This document shows positions 47,561 to 56,178 of a stretch of DNA of 64,000 bases, piece by piece. The position numbers and the translations under genes were made by a program. Origin of the DNA: Erythrobacter ramosus (GTDB lineage: Bacteria; Pseudomonadota; Alphaproteobacteria; Sphingomonadales; Sphingomonadaceae). The stretch spans positions 1,069,183 through 1,133,182 of the forward strand of contig NZ_WTYB01000001.1 in assembly GCF_009828055.1 (NCBI RefSeq). Direction: 5' to 3'. The notes below the pieces were generated by a model. It searched no databases, was not told the origin of the DNA, and saw nothing but the letters and a program-made list of their open reading frames with translations. Positions within the stretch are counted from its first letter, which is position 1. Each line of letters opens with the position of its first letter.

Positions 47561-48378
47561 GCAAGGCTGCGCACCGCCTGATGGCCGAGCGGGCCGTGGC
47601 CGGCGCCGAATCCGGGGGCGGCTTCGATCGCACGGATCACGAATTGCCGCGCCAGCCTGACCGCGTGTTCCAGCGGCTGACCGTGGCCGAGCAGCGTCGC
47701 TATCGCCGATGACAGGGTGCAGCCGGTGCCGTGGGTGTGCCGGGTGTCGATCCGCGCATGATCGAAGGCAACGATCCGCGCGCCCGCAGCTCCGGTTTCA
47801 GGGAAGTAAAGCACATCGCGGATGCGGTCCGTATCGCCATGCCCGCCCTTGGCCAGCACCGCCGTGCCGACTTCCTCGGCGAGTTCCTCGGCAGCGTCGA
47901 CCATGGCTTCGTGGGTGGTGAGCGGGCGGCCGACGAGATGCGCGAGTTCGGGCAGGTTGGGGGTGATCAGCGCCGCGCGCGGGAACAGCAGCGCGCGCAT
48001 GGCTTCGACCGCATCAGGTCCAATCAGCGCTGCGCCGCTGGTGGCGATCATCACCGGATCGAGCACGATGGGCGCCTCAACCCCCTCCAGCGCCTCGGCC
48101 ACGGCGGCGATGACTGCGGCATCGTGCAGCATCCCGATCTTGATCGCGTCAACGCTGATATCGTCGATGCACGAGGCGATCTGCTGCGCCACCATCTCCG
48201 GCGCGAGCGGGACGATCCCTTGGACGCCGACCGTGTTCTGCGCCGTGATCGCGGTGATCGCAGTCATGGCATAGCCGCCGAGCATGGTGATGGTCTTGAT
48301 ATCCGCCTGAATGCCAGCGCCACCTGATGAGTCGGAACCGGCGATGCTGAGGATGCGGGGGGGTGGGGGGGTGGTCAT
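47557..48378 (-). CDS. thiD: hydroxymethylpyrimidine/phosphomethylpyrimidine kinase
   Basis: A 273-residue ribokinase-fold kinase of thiamine synthesis that phosphorylates HMP and HMP-P. Motifs: ILSIAGSDSSGGAGIQADIKTITMLGGYAMTAITAITAQNT at the start, MIATSGAALI, and the catalytic anion hole DTRHTHGTGCTLSSAIAT. Its 3' end overlaps the LOG gene's stop by four bases (convergent). No other thi genes and no TPP riboswitch are seen nearby. Confidence 0.95.
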   Translation of the reverse strand: MTTPPPPRILSIAGSDSSGGAGIQADIKTITMLGGYAMTAITAITAQNTVGVQGIVPLAPEMVAQQIASCIDDISVDAIKIGMLHDAAVIAAVAEALEGVEAPIVLDPVMIATSGAALIGPDAVEAMRALLFPRAALITPNLPELAHLVGRPLTTHEAMVDAAEELAEEVGTAVLAKGGHGDTDRIRDVLYFPETGAAGARIVAFDHARIDTRHTHGTGCTLSSAIATLLGHGQPLEHAVRLARQFVIRAIEAAPGFGAGHGPLGHQAVRSLA

Positions 48379-48448
48379 GCACCCGCCATAGCAAGTCTGT
48401 GCTCAGGATTGGATTGTTTTGCAGGGGTTGGGTGGATTCGGTTCATCC

Positions 48449-48556
48449 CGTCACCCCAGCGGTTGCGAAGCACAACCGAAGGTTGAACGCTGGGGCCTAG
48501 GGCCAAATAGTGCAGAGGTTGCCGCCCTAGATCCCAGCTTTCGCTGGGATGACGAG
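48449..48556. repeat. palindromic intergenic element (CCCAGCG family)
   Basis: CCCCAGCG (48453-48460) pairs with CGCTGGGG (48488-48495) and ATCCCAGC (48531-48538) with GCTGGGAT (48543-48550) around TTTC. The outer boundary reads CCGTCACCCCAGCG on the left and GCTGGGATGACGAG on the right, so the right end ATGACGAG equals those at 12826 and 17939. It fills most of the thiD to DUF1272 spacer, in which no gene is seen. Confidence 0.7.
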
Positions 48557-48613
48557 CGCGGCGAACCTAGGTCGCTCCCCAACCTTAGCGTAGCAGACCC
48601 TCGCGCGCCTGCC

Positions 48614-48838
48614 TCAGCCCTTGTACTTCCGCTCCGTGCTCGGCGGATACTTCGCGTGGAGCGCCTTAGCGCGCGTCGGGCGGTCGACCAGTTCGCCGCC
48701 GCAATTGGGACAGCGGTCGTCCAAGTCCTCGGCGCATTCGGCGCAATAGGTGCATTCGAACGAGCAGATGAACGCGCCGGGCGCTTCGGCGGGGAGACCG
48801 ATGCCGCAGGTTTCGCAATCGGGGCGCATTTCCAGCAT
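48614..48838 (-). CDS. DUF1272 zinc-binding small protein
   Basis: A 74-residue protein with eight Cys in CxxC-type pairs (DCETCG, FECTYCAECAE, RCPNCGGEL), the DUF1272 pattern of small Zn-ribbon proteins. AGGAG lies 8 bases before the ATG. Only 11 bases separate it from the glmM stop upstream, so the two are probably co-transcribed. Function unknown. Confidence 0.88.
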   Translation of the reverse strand: MLEMRPDCETCGIGLPAEAPGAFICSFECTYCAECAEDLDDRCPNCGGELVDRPTRAKALHAKYPPSTERKYKG

Positions 48839-48849
48839 CGCGGTGTCTC

Positions 48850-50187
48850 CTAAACTGCCGCGTGCACGGCTTCGCAGATGGCGTCGACCACCTGTTCGAC
48901 CTGCGCGCGGTCGTCACCTTCGGCCATCACGCGGATCACCGGCTCGGTGCCCGAAGGGCGGATCACCAGGCGGCCCTTGCCCGCCAGCGCCGCTTCCGCC
49001 TCGGCGATCACGGCCTGCACCTGCGGATTGTCGAGCGGCTTGCCGCCTTCGTAGCGCACGTTCTTGAGCAATTGCGGGACCGGATCGAACACGTGCAGCA
49101 CTTCGCTTGCGGGCTTGCCGGACCGCACTAGGCTCGCCAGCACCCGCAGCGCGGCGACTGTGCCGTCGCCGGTGGTGCCGTGGTCGAGCAGGATCATGTG
49201 GCCCGATTGCTCGCCGCCGACATTGAACCCGCCCGCCTTCATCGCTTCGAGCACATAGCGGTCGCCCACCTTGGCGCGTTCGAGGGTGAGGCCCCGGCCC
49301 GCCAGATAGCGTTCGAGGCCGAGATTGCTCATCACCGTCGCCACGATCCCGCCGCCGCGCAGCAGGCCCTTGTCCTGCATCCGCCCGGCGATCAGCGCCA
49401 TGATCTGGTCGCCATCGACCGCGCGGCCTTTTTCATCGACCACGATCAGCCGGTCGGCATCGCCGTCCAGCGCAATGCCGATATCCGCGCCTTCCTCGAC
49501 CACCTTGGCTTGCAGCGCGGCAATCGCGGTGGAGCCGACTCCGTCGTTGATGTTGATGCCGTTGGGGGTGACGCCCAAGGCGATCACCTCGGCCCCCAGC
49601 TCCCAGATCGCTGAAGGAGCCACTTGGTATGCCGCGCCATTGGCGCAATCGACCACCACTTTCAGACCATCGAAGCGGATATCGGCGGCGACCGATTGCT
49701 TGACCGCGTGGATATAGCGCCCGCGCGCATCCTCGATCCGGCGCGCGCGGCCGATGCGTTCGGCAGGTACGAGGGGGATGTCGGTTTCCATCAACCGCTC
49801 GATTTCCGCCTCCGCCTCGTCAGACAGCTTGAAGCCATCGGGGCCGAACAGCTTGATGCCATTGTCCGCGAACAGGTTGTGACTCGCCGAGATCATCACG
49901 CCCAGATCCGCGCGCATTTCCCGCGTCAGCAGGGCGATGGCAGGGGTCGGCAGCGGCCCGGTCATGATCACGTCGATCCCGACAGATGTGAAGCCCGCCA
50001 CCAGCGCGCTTTCCATCATATAGCCCGACAGGCGCGTGTCCTTGCCGATCACCACCCGGTGGCGGTGCCCACCGCGCACGAAGTGGCGTCCGGCGGCCTG
50101 CCCGACCTTCATCGCGGTCGCGGCGGTCATTACGCCGGCATTGGTGCGGCCTCTGATCCCGTCCGTCCCGAACAGCTTGCGTGCCAT
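48850..50187 (-). CDS. glmM: phosphoglucosamine mutase
   Basis: A 445-residue enzyme that interconverts glucosamine-6- and -1-phosphate for peptidoglycan and lipid A precursors. The phosphoserine loop [13 protein letters not shown] has Ser102, the position known in E. coli. The metal loop DGDADR is at ~240, and the sugar-binding GGEQSGH and phosphate-binding [15 protein letters not shown] close the pattern. Start [13 protein letters not shown] is family standard. It is divergent from the symporter. Confidence 0.97.
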   Translation of the reverse strand: MARKLFGTDGIRGRTNAGVMTAATAMKVGQAAGRHFVRGGHRHRVVIGKDTRLSGYMMESALVAGFTSVGIDVIMTGPLPTPAIALLTREMRADLGVMISASHNLFADNGIKLFGPDGFKLSDEAEAEIERLMETDIPLVPAERIGRARRIEDARGRYIHAVKQSVAADIRFDGLKVVVDCANGAAYQVAPSAIWELGAEVIALGVTPNGININDGVGSTAIAALQAKVVEEGADIGIALDGDADRLIVVDEKGRAVDGDQIMALIAGRMQDKGLLRGGGIVATVMSNLGLERYLAGRGLTLERAKVGDRYVLEAMKAGGFNVGGEQSGHMILLDHGTTGDGTVAALRVLASLVRSGKPASEVLHVFDPVPQLLKNVRYEGGKPLDNPQVQAVIAEAEAALAGKGRLVIRPSGTEPVIRVMAEGDDRAQVEQVVDAICEAVHAAV

Positions 50188-50277
50188 GAAAGTCCCGTCC
50201 CCGCTTCAGCAAGATTGTCTCGCGCTTCTGGCGCGGTTATCGGCCAAAGGGAAGGGCGGGGCGCTCGTTTAAGGGAT

Positions 50278-51576
50278 ATGGCATTGCTCGAAAGTGAAAA
50301 CGCGGCGCCCGGTTCGGGCGCGCAGGGGAAATTCGCACTGGTTTCGATCCGCCTGCCGGTGGCGTTGACCTTTGCCGCGCTGGTCGGCGGCCTGCTGGCG
50401 GGGATCGCCGGGGGAGCGATGGGCGCACCGGCTGCGCTGACGGATATCGCCGCGCTGATCGGCGGGCTGTGGCTGCGCGCCTTGCAGATGACGATCACTC
50501 CGCTGGTTGCAGCGCTGCTGGTGCTGGGGCTGGTGCAGATGATCATGGCCGCCCGGGTTGGCACGGTGGCCCGGCGGATGCTGGCGATCATGGTCGCGGT
50601 GCAGCTGGCGGGCGGGGCCTTCACCTCGATTGCCATGCCGGCGCTGCTGCGCGCTTTCCCGGTGCCAGAAGGCGCAGGTGCGTTTCTTGCCAAAACATCG
50701 GAGAGCGTGGGCGAAGTGCCCGGTGTGCTCGACTTCATGGCCTCGCTCGTCTCGCCAAACATCATCGCCGCCGCAGCCGAGACCGCGATGCTGCCGCTGA
50801 CGCTGTTCTTCGTGATGTTCGCGGTCGCCATCACCCGTCTGCCCGAAGATCAGGGCGAGCGGCTGCTGGGGTTCTTCCATGCGCTGGGCAATGTCATGCT
50901 GCTGATCATCGGCTGGGTGCTGGGAATCGCGCCTATCGGCGTGTTCGCGCTGGCTTACGGCGTCGGCGTGCAGAGCGGCGGCGGGGCGTTTGCAGCTCTA
51001 GGGCATTATGTGCTGACCGTGACCGCGATGGGCACCTTCATTTTGGCGCTCGCCTATGGCATCGCCATGGGGCTGGGGCGGACAGGCGCGCGGTTTGCCA
51101 GCGCCGTGCTGCCAGCCCAAGCCGTGGCGCTTTCGACGCAAAGCTCGCTCGCCAGCCTGCCTGCGATGCTCGATTCGGCCGGAAGGCTGAGCCTGCGCGC
51201 TTCGACCGCTGAATTCGTGCTGCCACTCGCCGTGGTGATCTTCCGCGCCACCAGTGCCGCAATGAACCTCGCTGTGGTCTATTACATCGCCGCGCTGGCG
51301 GGTGTGGAGGTTTCGCCGACCGTGGCGGTGGCGGGCATCCTGATTGCCAGCGTCATCAGCCTTTCCGCTGTCAGCCTGCCCGGATCGATCAGCTTCGTCG
51401 TCTCGATCGGGCCGATTGCGCTGGCGATGGGCGTGCCGGTCGAGCCGCTCGCGCTGCTGGTCGCGGTCGAGATGCTGCCCGATCTGATGCGGACCTTGGG
51501 CAACGTCACCATGAATGTTGCTGTCACAAGCGCAGTTGACCGCGCTGCTGCTTCGTCCGAGACGGCTGCGACTTGA
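50278..51576 (+). CDS. dicarboxylate/amino acid:cation symporter (DAACS family)
   Basis: A 432-residue transporter. The ATG at 50278 follows AAGGGA; the frame extends upstream antisense to glmM. About eight hydrophobic helices are visible, with the helical hairpin motif STQSSLASLPAM (~282-293) as the serine-rich HP1 loop and ATSAAMNLAVVYYIA (transmembrane 7 NMDGT-like region) before the HP2 segment. Such carriers move acidic amino acids or C4-dicarboxylates with Na+ or H+; cargo unresolved. Confidence 0.9.
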   Translation: MALLESENAAPGSGAQGKFALVSIRLPVALTFAALVGGLLAGIAGGAMGAPAALTDIAALIGGLWLRALQMTITPLVAALLVLGLVQMIMAARVGTVARRMLAIMVAVQLAGGAFTSIAMPALLRAFPVPEGAGAFLAKTSESVGEVPGVLDFMASLVSPNIIAAAAETAMLPLTLFFVMFAVAITRLPEDQGERLLGFFHALGNVMLLIIGWVLGIAPIGVFALAYGVGVQSGGGAFAALGHYVLTVTAMGTFILALAYGIAMGLGRTGARFASAVLPAQAVALSTQSSLASLPAMLDSAGRLSLRASTAEFVLPLAVVIFRATSAAMNLAVVYYIAALAGVEVSPTVAVAGILIASVISLSAVSLPGSISFVVSIGPIALAMGVPVEPLALLVAVEMLPDLMRTLGNVTMNVAVTSAVDRAAASSETAAT

Positions 51577-51663
51577 AGCTGCAACCCTTCGCCCACATCT
51601 GCGTTATCAATAGAGACTGATTTCAACCCCCCTGTTTCAACCCACGCCTTCTGGAGGACACCC

Positions 51664-52272
51664 ATGGCTTTCGCACTTTCCCCGCTGCCCTACCCCGACT
51701 CCGCGCTTGAACCGGCGATCTCGGCCGAGACGCTGTCGTTCCACTACGGCAAGCACCACCAGACCTATCTCGACAAGATGAACGCGGCGATTGAGGGCAC
51801 CGCCCACGCCGACAAGTCGTTGGAAGAGATCGTCGCCGCCTCACGCGGAGCTGACAAGGGCCTGTTCAACAACTCGGCGCAGACTTGGAACCACGCGTTC
51901 TACTGGAACTCGATGGCAGCAGAAACCACTGCACCTTCGGATGAACTGGTCGCCGGGATCGAAGCGACGTTCGGCTCGGTCGACGAGCTGAAGCAGAAGC
52001 TCAAGGATCGCGGCGTTGGCCACTTTGCGTCGGGCTGGGTGTGGCTGGCTGAAAAGGACGGCAAGCTCAGCATCGAGGAAACCCACGATGCCGACACGCT
52101 GGCCGACAGCGGTTTTAACCCGCTGCTGGTGCTCGACGTGTGGGAGCACGCCTATTACCTCGATCACCAGAACAAGCGCCCGGCCTATCTGGACGCCGTG
52201 GTCGAGAACAAGCTCAACTGGGCCTTCGCCAGCGAAAACCTCGCACGCGGGACGGTGTGGACTTACGCGTAA
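51664..52272 (+). CDS. sodB: superoxide dismutase (Fe type)
   Basis: A 202-residue enzyme. The metal ligands are His in SFHYGKHHQTY (~27), His in TWNHAFYWNSM (~80), Asp and His in LDVWEHAYYLDHQNKRPAYLD (~165-170). The sequence FNNSAQTWNHAFYW and Gln in the Gly/Gln position fit Fe-type sod. TGGAGG lies 6 bases before the ATG. It ends before a clear terminator at 52295. Confidence 0.96.
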   Translation: MAFALSPLPYPDSALEPAISAETLSFHYGKHHQTYLDKMNAAIEGTAHADKSLEEIVAASRGADKGLFNNSAQTWNHAFYWNSMAAETTAPSDELVAGIEATFGSVDELKQKLKDRGVGHFASGWVWLAEKDGKLSIEETHDADTLADSGFNPLLVLDVWEHAYYLDHQNKRPAYLDAVVENKLNWAFASENLARGTVWTYA

Positions 52273-52294
52273 GTCTGAGTGAATCGCACAAAAG

Positions 52295-52328
52295 GAAGGC
52301 CCGAAGGAGCGATCCTTCGGGCCTTTTG
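52295..52328 (+). terminator. intrinsic terminator after sodB
   Basis: AAGGCCCGAAGGA pairs with TCCTTCGGGCCTT around a four-base loop and is followed by TTTGC. It lies 22 bases after the sodB stop. Confidence 0.9.
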
Positions 52329-52332
52329 CTTT

Positions 52333-52416
52333 CTCCCCGTCCCGGGCTTGACCCGGGACCCCGCTACCTTTGAGCGGGAAGGGAAAAGCTGGGCCCCGGA
52401 TAAAGCCCGGGGCGGG
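52333..52416. repeat. palindromic intergenic element (CCCGGGCTTGACCCGGG family), copy 2
   Basis: CCCGGGCTTGACCCGGG at 52341-52357 faces the diverged arm CCCCGGATAAAGCCCGGGG at 52394-52412. The centre has GCTACCTTTG and GAAAAGC, as in the copy at 15416-15500. It lies between the sodB terminator and the ecfG stop codon. Confidence 0.8.
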
Positions 52417-52419
52417 GGG

Positions 52420-53058
52420 TCAAGGCCGCGAACTCACCCCATTGCCCGCCGCGACCTCGTCCAGCTCCTCGAGGATCGCGCTGTGCGCCACATCGTCATC
52501 GCTCGAACGGCGCGGGATGCTGCCATTCGCCAGCATTTCGGTGAGCGCGGCGCGGGCGCGGCCGACGCGGCTCTTGATCGTGCCGACGGCGCAGCCGCAG
52601 ATTTGCGCCGCTTCCTCGTAGGAAAACCCGCCTGCGCCGACGAGCAACAACGCCTCGCGTCGCTCCGCCGGGAGCGTCAGCAGCGCGCGGTGCAGGTCGC
52701 TCAGATGGATCGGTTCTTCCTGCCCCGCAGGCGCGGTCAGGATGCGTTCGGCCACGCCTTCGTCATACTCGCCGCGGAAGCGGTTGCGACGCATATCGGT
52801 GAGGTAGGCGTTGCGCAGGATCACGAAGGTCCAGGCGCGCATCGAGGTGCCGGGTTCGAACCGGTCCTGCGCCGCCCATGCCTTGAGCAAGGTTTCCTGC
52901 ACCAGATCATCGGCGAGGTCAGGTCGGCCGCACAAGCCCCGCGCAAAGGCGCGCAGATGGGGGACGACGTCTGTCAGCTCGCGTTTGAAACTGGCCTTGT
53001 CGATGGCCGAAAGGCTGCCACCCGGCTCGCGTTCGTCGTTCGCTGGCCCATCGCTCAT
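52420..53058 (-). CDS. ecfG: EcfG-type general stress response sigma factor
   Basis: A 212-residue ECF sigma factor. Region 2 is FKRELTDVVPHLRAFARGLCGRPDLADDLVQETLLKAW, followed by SMRAWTFVILRNAYLTDMRRNR; region 4 is LPAERREALLLVGAGGFSYEEAAQICGCAVGTIKSRVGRARAAL. This is the EcfG subtype of alphaproteobacteria, released when PhyR sequesters NepR. The ATG overlaps the nepR stop by four bases, so the anti-sigma and sigma are translated together. C-terminal ~35 residues are variable. Confidence 0.94.
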   Translation of the reverse strand: MSDGPANDEREPGGSLSAIDKASFKRELTDVVPHLRAFARGLCGRPDLADDLVQETLLKAWAAQDRFEPGTSMRAWTFVILRNAYLTDMRRNRFRGEYDEGVAERILTAPAGQEEPIHLSDLHRALLTLPAERREALLLVGAGGFSYEEAAQICGCAVGTIKSRVGRARAALTEMLANGSIPRRSSDDDVAHSAILEELDEVAAGNGVSSRP

Positions 53059-53273
53059 TGGCTGGTGTCCCGGCCATCGCGCGCTGCACCCTTGCCGCGG
53101 GCAGGGTCAATCGCGTCGAGCCGGTCGAGCAGATCCTTGAAACTGTCGGGCAAAGCCTCTTCGACCACCGAATCATACAGCTGCTTCAGCCCATCGGCCC
53201 ATTCGGGCGGGCGGCTGTGGGCGCCATCGTCGCCCTCGCCATTGCTGCCACCCTGATTGAAATTCGAGGCCAT
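53055..53273 (-). CDS. nepR: NepR-type anti-sigma factor
   Basis: A 72-residue protein. The helical core PEWADGLKQLYDSVVEEALPDSFKDLLDRLD (~23-54) is the conserved NepR segment that binds EcfG, and under stress binds phosphorylated PhyR. The disordered N-terminal ~20 residues and short C-terminal tail fit the family. ATG at 53273 used; a GTG at 53375 would add 34 non-conserved residues. Confidence 0.93.
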   Translation of the reverse strand: MASNFNQGGSNGEGDDGAHSRPPEWADGLKQLYDSVVEEALPDSFKDLLDRLDAIDPARGKGAARDGRDTSQ

Positions 53274-53399
53274 GATGCTGTGGTGTGTCCCTGATCCCGT
53301 GGTCCCGGCCCCACTGCGGAACCGATTTCGCCGCTCTGTTGGCCGACCATACCACGATGGCCGGCCCCTTGGCACGCTTGCGAGTTTGGACGATTCGGG

Positions 53400-53424
53400 A
53401 ACGATGCGCTACCAGTTTGGTTCC
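53400..53424 (-). promoter_or_regulatory. EcfG-dependent promoter of nepR-ecfG
   Basis: On the minus strand GGAAC (53424-53420) and CGTT (53403-53400) are separated by exactly 16 bases, matching the alphaproteobacterial EcfG consensus GGAAC-N16/17-CGTT with no mismatch. It drives towards nepR, giving an autoregulated sigma operon. The expected start, near 53390, leaves a leader of ~115 bases. The site overlaps the proposed start of the divergent kinase gene; a weaker match on the plus strand (GGAAC at 53398 then GGTT at 53419) could serve that gene. Confidence 0.8.
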
Positions 53425-55212
53425 GGCTGCGACCTCAGCGTCCCGCTTTGCACCGCCGCCCGGACAGGATTGCACGCCATCGACCCGCTCAATCTCAGCC
53501 CGGAACTTGTTTCCGCCGTCCCACCGCCGCCGACTTCGTCGGGCCGGGCGCGGCGCTGGCTGGTGCTCTATCCGCGCGCTATCCCGCTCGTGATCTTCCT
53601 CGCGCTCGCCGCGATCACTGCGCTCAGCGTGTTCGCGATCGAGAGTAACGCCCGCGCCCGCGAACGTGCGCTAATGCGCGAATATGCCCAGGGCGTGGCC
53701 GCAGCACTCGACCGCAGCGGCAGCGGGTTCACGTCATACCTCAGGGCAGGCGCCGCACTTTTCTCCAGCCTTGAGGACGTCAGCCCCGAGACCTTCGACA
53801 ATTTCGTGCGCGCGCTGAAGCTCAATACCGAATATTCGGGTGCCGAGGGCATCGGCTGGATCCCGGTGCTGGAAGCACGCGATCTGCCAGCGTTCCTCGC
53901 CCAGACGCGCGCCAACGAGCCCGCCTATCCCGATATCTTCCCCGCCCCCACCAGCCGCACCGGGCGGGTGGCGCCGGTGGCGATGTTTGCCCCGGCCGCG
54001 CCGCACAACCGCCGCGCGCTGGGCTATGACATGTATTCCGATCCCGCCCGCGCCGCCGCCATGGCCGAGGCTGAACTGACCCTGCGTCCAGCCGCATCGG
54101 GCCGGATTGTGTTGGTGCAGGAAACCAGCGGCACCGCGCCAGCCTTTGCGATCTACATGCCGGTGTTCCGCATGAACACTCCGGGTGAGCGGGGGCTGGC
54201 GGGCTTCGTCTACACCCCGTTCCGCGCGCGCGAATTTCTCGATGCCGCGATAGACCGCCAGGGGCAGGGCCGGTTCGGCGTGCGGCTCTATGATGGTGAG
54301 GTCAGCACGGGGCACCTGCTGGTCGCCCAGTCGATCAGCGATGCGGCCAAGGAAACGGTCGAACAGGAAGTCACCATCGCCGACCGCAAGCTGATGCTGG
54401 TGATCGAAAGCGGCAATGCACAGGTGCTTTCGCCCTTGTCGATGGTCACGCTGATCTTCGGGCTGGCGCTGGCGAGCCTGTTGATGCTGCTGGCGCGGCT
54501 GCTGACCCAGCAAGCGTTCGAGGATCAGGCGCGGCTGGCGTTCTTTGAAGAACAGCACTCGATCCGCAATTCCCTGACCCGCGAACTCAATCACCGGGTC
54601 AAGAACACGCTGGCCAATGTGCTCTCGATCCTGTCGCTGACCCGCAGGCGCGCGAGCGGGCTGGACGATTTTGCCGACAGCCTCGAAGGCCGCATCCGCG
54701 CGCTGTCGGCCACGCATGACCTGCTCACCGTGACGGACTGGGGCACCACCCCGATCCGCGCGGTGATCGAGGCGGAGTTGCAGCATTTCCGCTCGGCGCT
54801 CGACGATACGATCCTGCTCGACGGGCCGGAGCTGGAACTGGCTCCCAATGACGCGCTGTCGTTTGGCCTCGCGGTGCACGAGCTGGCGACCAATGCGGCG
54901 AAGTATGGCGCGCTCAGCGTTCCCGGCGGACAGGTGACGATCCGCTGGCAGCGCGGGGACGATCAGGGCGGGGAGACCGGCTGGGCCGAGGTCGAGTGGC
55001 AGGAAACCGGCGGGCCGCCCGTCGCAACCGAGCGCCGCCGCGGGTTCGGCACCGAGCTGATCGAGAAGGTTGTCGCTCACGAATTGCGCCAGCCGGTGAC
55101 GCTCGACTTTGCGACTACCGGCGTGCGCTGCGTGCTGCGCGTCCCCGTGCGCCGCCCGGCCGACTTCCGCATCCGCGAGAAGGACGGGGAGCGGGGCGGG
55201 CCGAAGGGTTAG
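53404..55212 (+). CDS. membrane HWE/HisKA_2-type sensor histidine kinase with CHASE sensor
   Basis: About 602 residues. A transmembrane helix (~55-75) precedes a periplasmic CHASE-like domain (~80-300; LNTEYSGAEGIGWIPVLEARDLPAF, YMPVFRMNTPGERGLAGFVYTPFRAREFL) and a second helix (~335-365). The phosphoacceptor His397 lies in RELNHRVKNTLANVLSI, and the ATPase has VHELATNAAKYGALS and a late RRGFGTELIEKVVAHEL, both marks of HWE/HisKA_2 kinases, the type that phosphorylates PhyR. Placed between nepR-ecfG and phyR, it is the likely input to the general stress response. Start uncertain because the EcfG promoter overlaps it. Confidence 0.88.
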   Translation: MRYQFGSGCDLSVPLCTAARTGLHAIDPLNLSPELVSAVPPPPTSSGRARRWLVLYPRAIPLVIFLALAAITALSVFAIESNARARERALMREYAQGVAAALDRSGSGFTSYLRAGAALFSSLEDVSPETFDNFVRALKLNTEYSGAEGIGWIPVLEARDLPAFLAQTRANEPAYPDIFPAPTSRTGRVAPVAMFAPAAPHNRRALGYDMYSDPARAAAMAEAELTLRPAASGRIVLVQETSGTAPAFAIYMPVFRMNTPGERGLAGFVYTPFRAREFLDAAIDRQGQGRFGVRLYDGEVSTGHLLVAQSISDAAKETVEQEVTIADRKLMLVIESGNAQVLSPLSMVTLIFGLALASLLMLLARLLTQQAFEDQARLAFFEEQHSIRNSLTRELNHRVKNTLANVLSILSLTRRRASGLDDFADSLEGRIRALSATHDLLTVTDWGTTPIRAVIEAELQHFRSALDDTILLDGPELELAPNDALSFGLAVHELATNAAKYGALSVPGGQVTIRWQRGDDQGGETGWAEVEWQETGGPPVATERRRGFGTELIEKVVAHELRQPVTLDFATTGVRCVLRVPVRRPADFRIREKDGERGGPKG

Positions 55213-56000
55213 CCCAGCGGCCGCGTCGATCCGAAGAACAGCGCCTGACTGATCGCCGCGCGCACGGTGGCTTCCTGGAACGGCTTGGTGACCAGATAGG
55301 TCGGTTCGGGCCGGTCGCCGGTCAGCAGGCGTTCGGGGTAGGCCGTGATGAAGATCACCGGCATCGACCCGACCGACAGGATATCATCCACCGCATCGAG
55401 ACCGGACGACCCGTCTGCCAGCTGGATATCGGCCAACACCAACCCCGGCATCGCTTCGCCCACCGCAGTGCGGGCCTGCGTGCGCGTGGCAGCCGTGCCG
55501 CTGACAGTGTGGCCAAGGCCGATTACGAGGTCTTCAAGCTGCATCGCGATCAGCGGTTCATCCTCGATGATGAGGACCGAGGTGGTTTGCTCGCGTTCGA
55601 TATCGGCGATGGCCTGTGCGACCATCTCAGCAACGTCTTGCGGCGAGCGGTCGAGGATTGCGGCGGCTTCGGCCGTGGTGAAGTCCTCCAGCGTGGTCAG
55701 CAGCAACGCCTGACGCGCGGGCGGGGTGATCACGCCCAGCCGCGCCTGCGCGCCGGCCTCGTGTTCGCTCGCCGCCGTGCCGGTCGCTTCCGGGCCCGAG
55801 GCGCTCGCCCAGACCTTGCTGAACGCGCGGTAGAGCGGCACGCGCCCACCGGCGAGGCTGGCCATCAGCGCTTCGTCAGCGAGCACGGCTTCGAGCATCT
55901 CGCGCACAAAGGCATCCCCGCTCGCCTGCGACCCCGTCAACGCACGGGCATAGCGGCGCAGGAAGGGCAAGTTGGCCGCGATCTGGCTTCCGAGAGACAT
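55209..56000 (-). CDS. phyR: PhyR response regulator/anti-anti-sigma factor
   Basis: A 263-residue protein with the two-part PhyR layout. The N-terminal half (~1-135) mimics an ECF sigma factor (LPFLRRYARALTGSQASGDAFVREML, then ITPPARQALLLTTLEDFTTAEAAAILDRSPQDVAEMV). The C-terminal receiver has Asp191 in VLADIQLADG, the FITAYPERLL loop typical of FAT-GUY-type receivers and Lys239 in VTKPF. Phosphorylation frees the sigma-like part to capture NepR. Its stop overlaps the kinase stop by four bases. AAAGG lies before the ATG. Confidence 0.95.
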   Translation of the reverse strand: MSLGSQIAANLPFLRRYARALTGSQASGDAFVREMLEAVLADEALMASLAGGRVPLYRAFSKVWASASGPEATGTAASEHEAGAQARLGVITPPARQALLLTTLEDFTTAEAAAILDRSPQDVAEMVAQAIADIEREQTTSVLIIEDEPLIAMQLEDLVIGLGHTVSGTAATRTQARTAVGEAMPGLVLADIQLADGSSGLDAVDDILSVGSMPVIFITAYPERLLTGDRPEPTYLVTKPFQEATVRAAISQALFFGSTRPLG

Positions 56001-56031
56001 GAGGCACCTTTCGCTTGGATGTGTTGGGGCA

Positions 56032-56056
56032 ATCGATCAAGGCCCATAGCGGTTCC
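56032..56056 (-). promoter_or_regulatory. possible EcfG-type promoter of phyR
   Basis: On the minus strand GGAAC (56056-56052) is followed after 16 bases by CGAT (56035-56032), one base off the CGTT consensus. It lies 32-56 bases before the phyR start. Confidence 0.4.
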
Positions 56057-56147
56057 CCGCAGCGCCGTCGCGGTTATCCGGCAAGTCTCTGAAGTTTCAT
56101 AATTTGTGTAGGGTTTCCGTTACGGCAAAAAAATTTCTCTGCGTCCG

Positions 56148-56172
56148 GGAACCGGATTTCGGGACGATCATT
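56148..56172 (+). promoter_or_regulatory. candidate EcfG-type promoter of the sRNA at 56179
   Basis: GGAAC (56148-56152) and CATT (56169-56172) are 16 bases apart, one mismatch from GGAAC-N16-CGTT, pointing at the hairpin-rich stretch that ends in a terminator at 56267. No protein gene follows on this strand. Confidence 0.5.
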
Positions 56173-56178
56173 ATCCCA

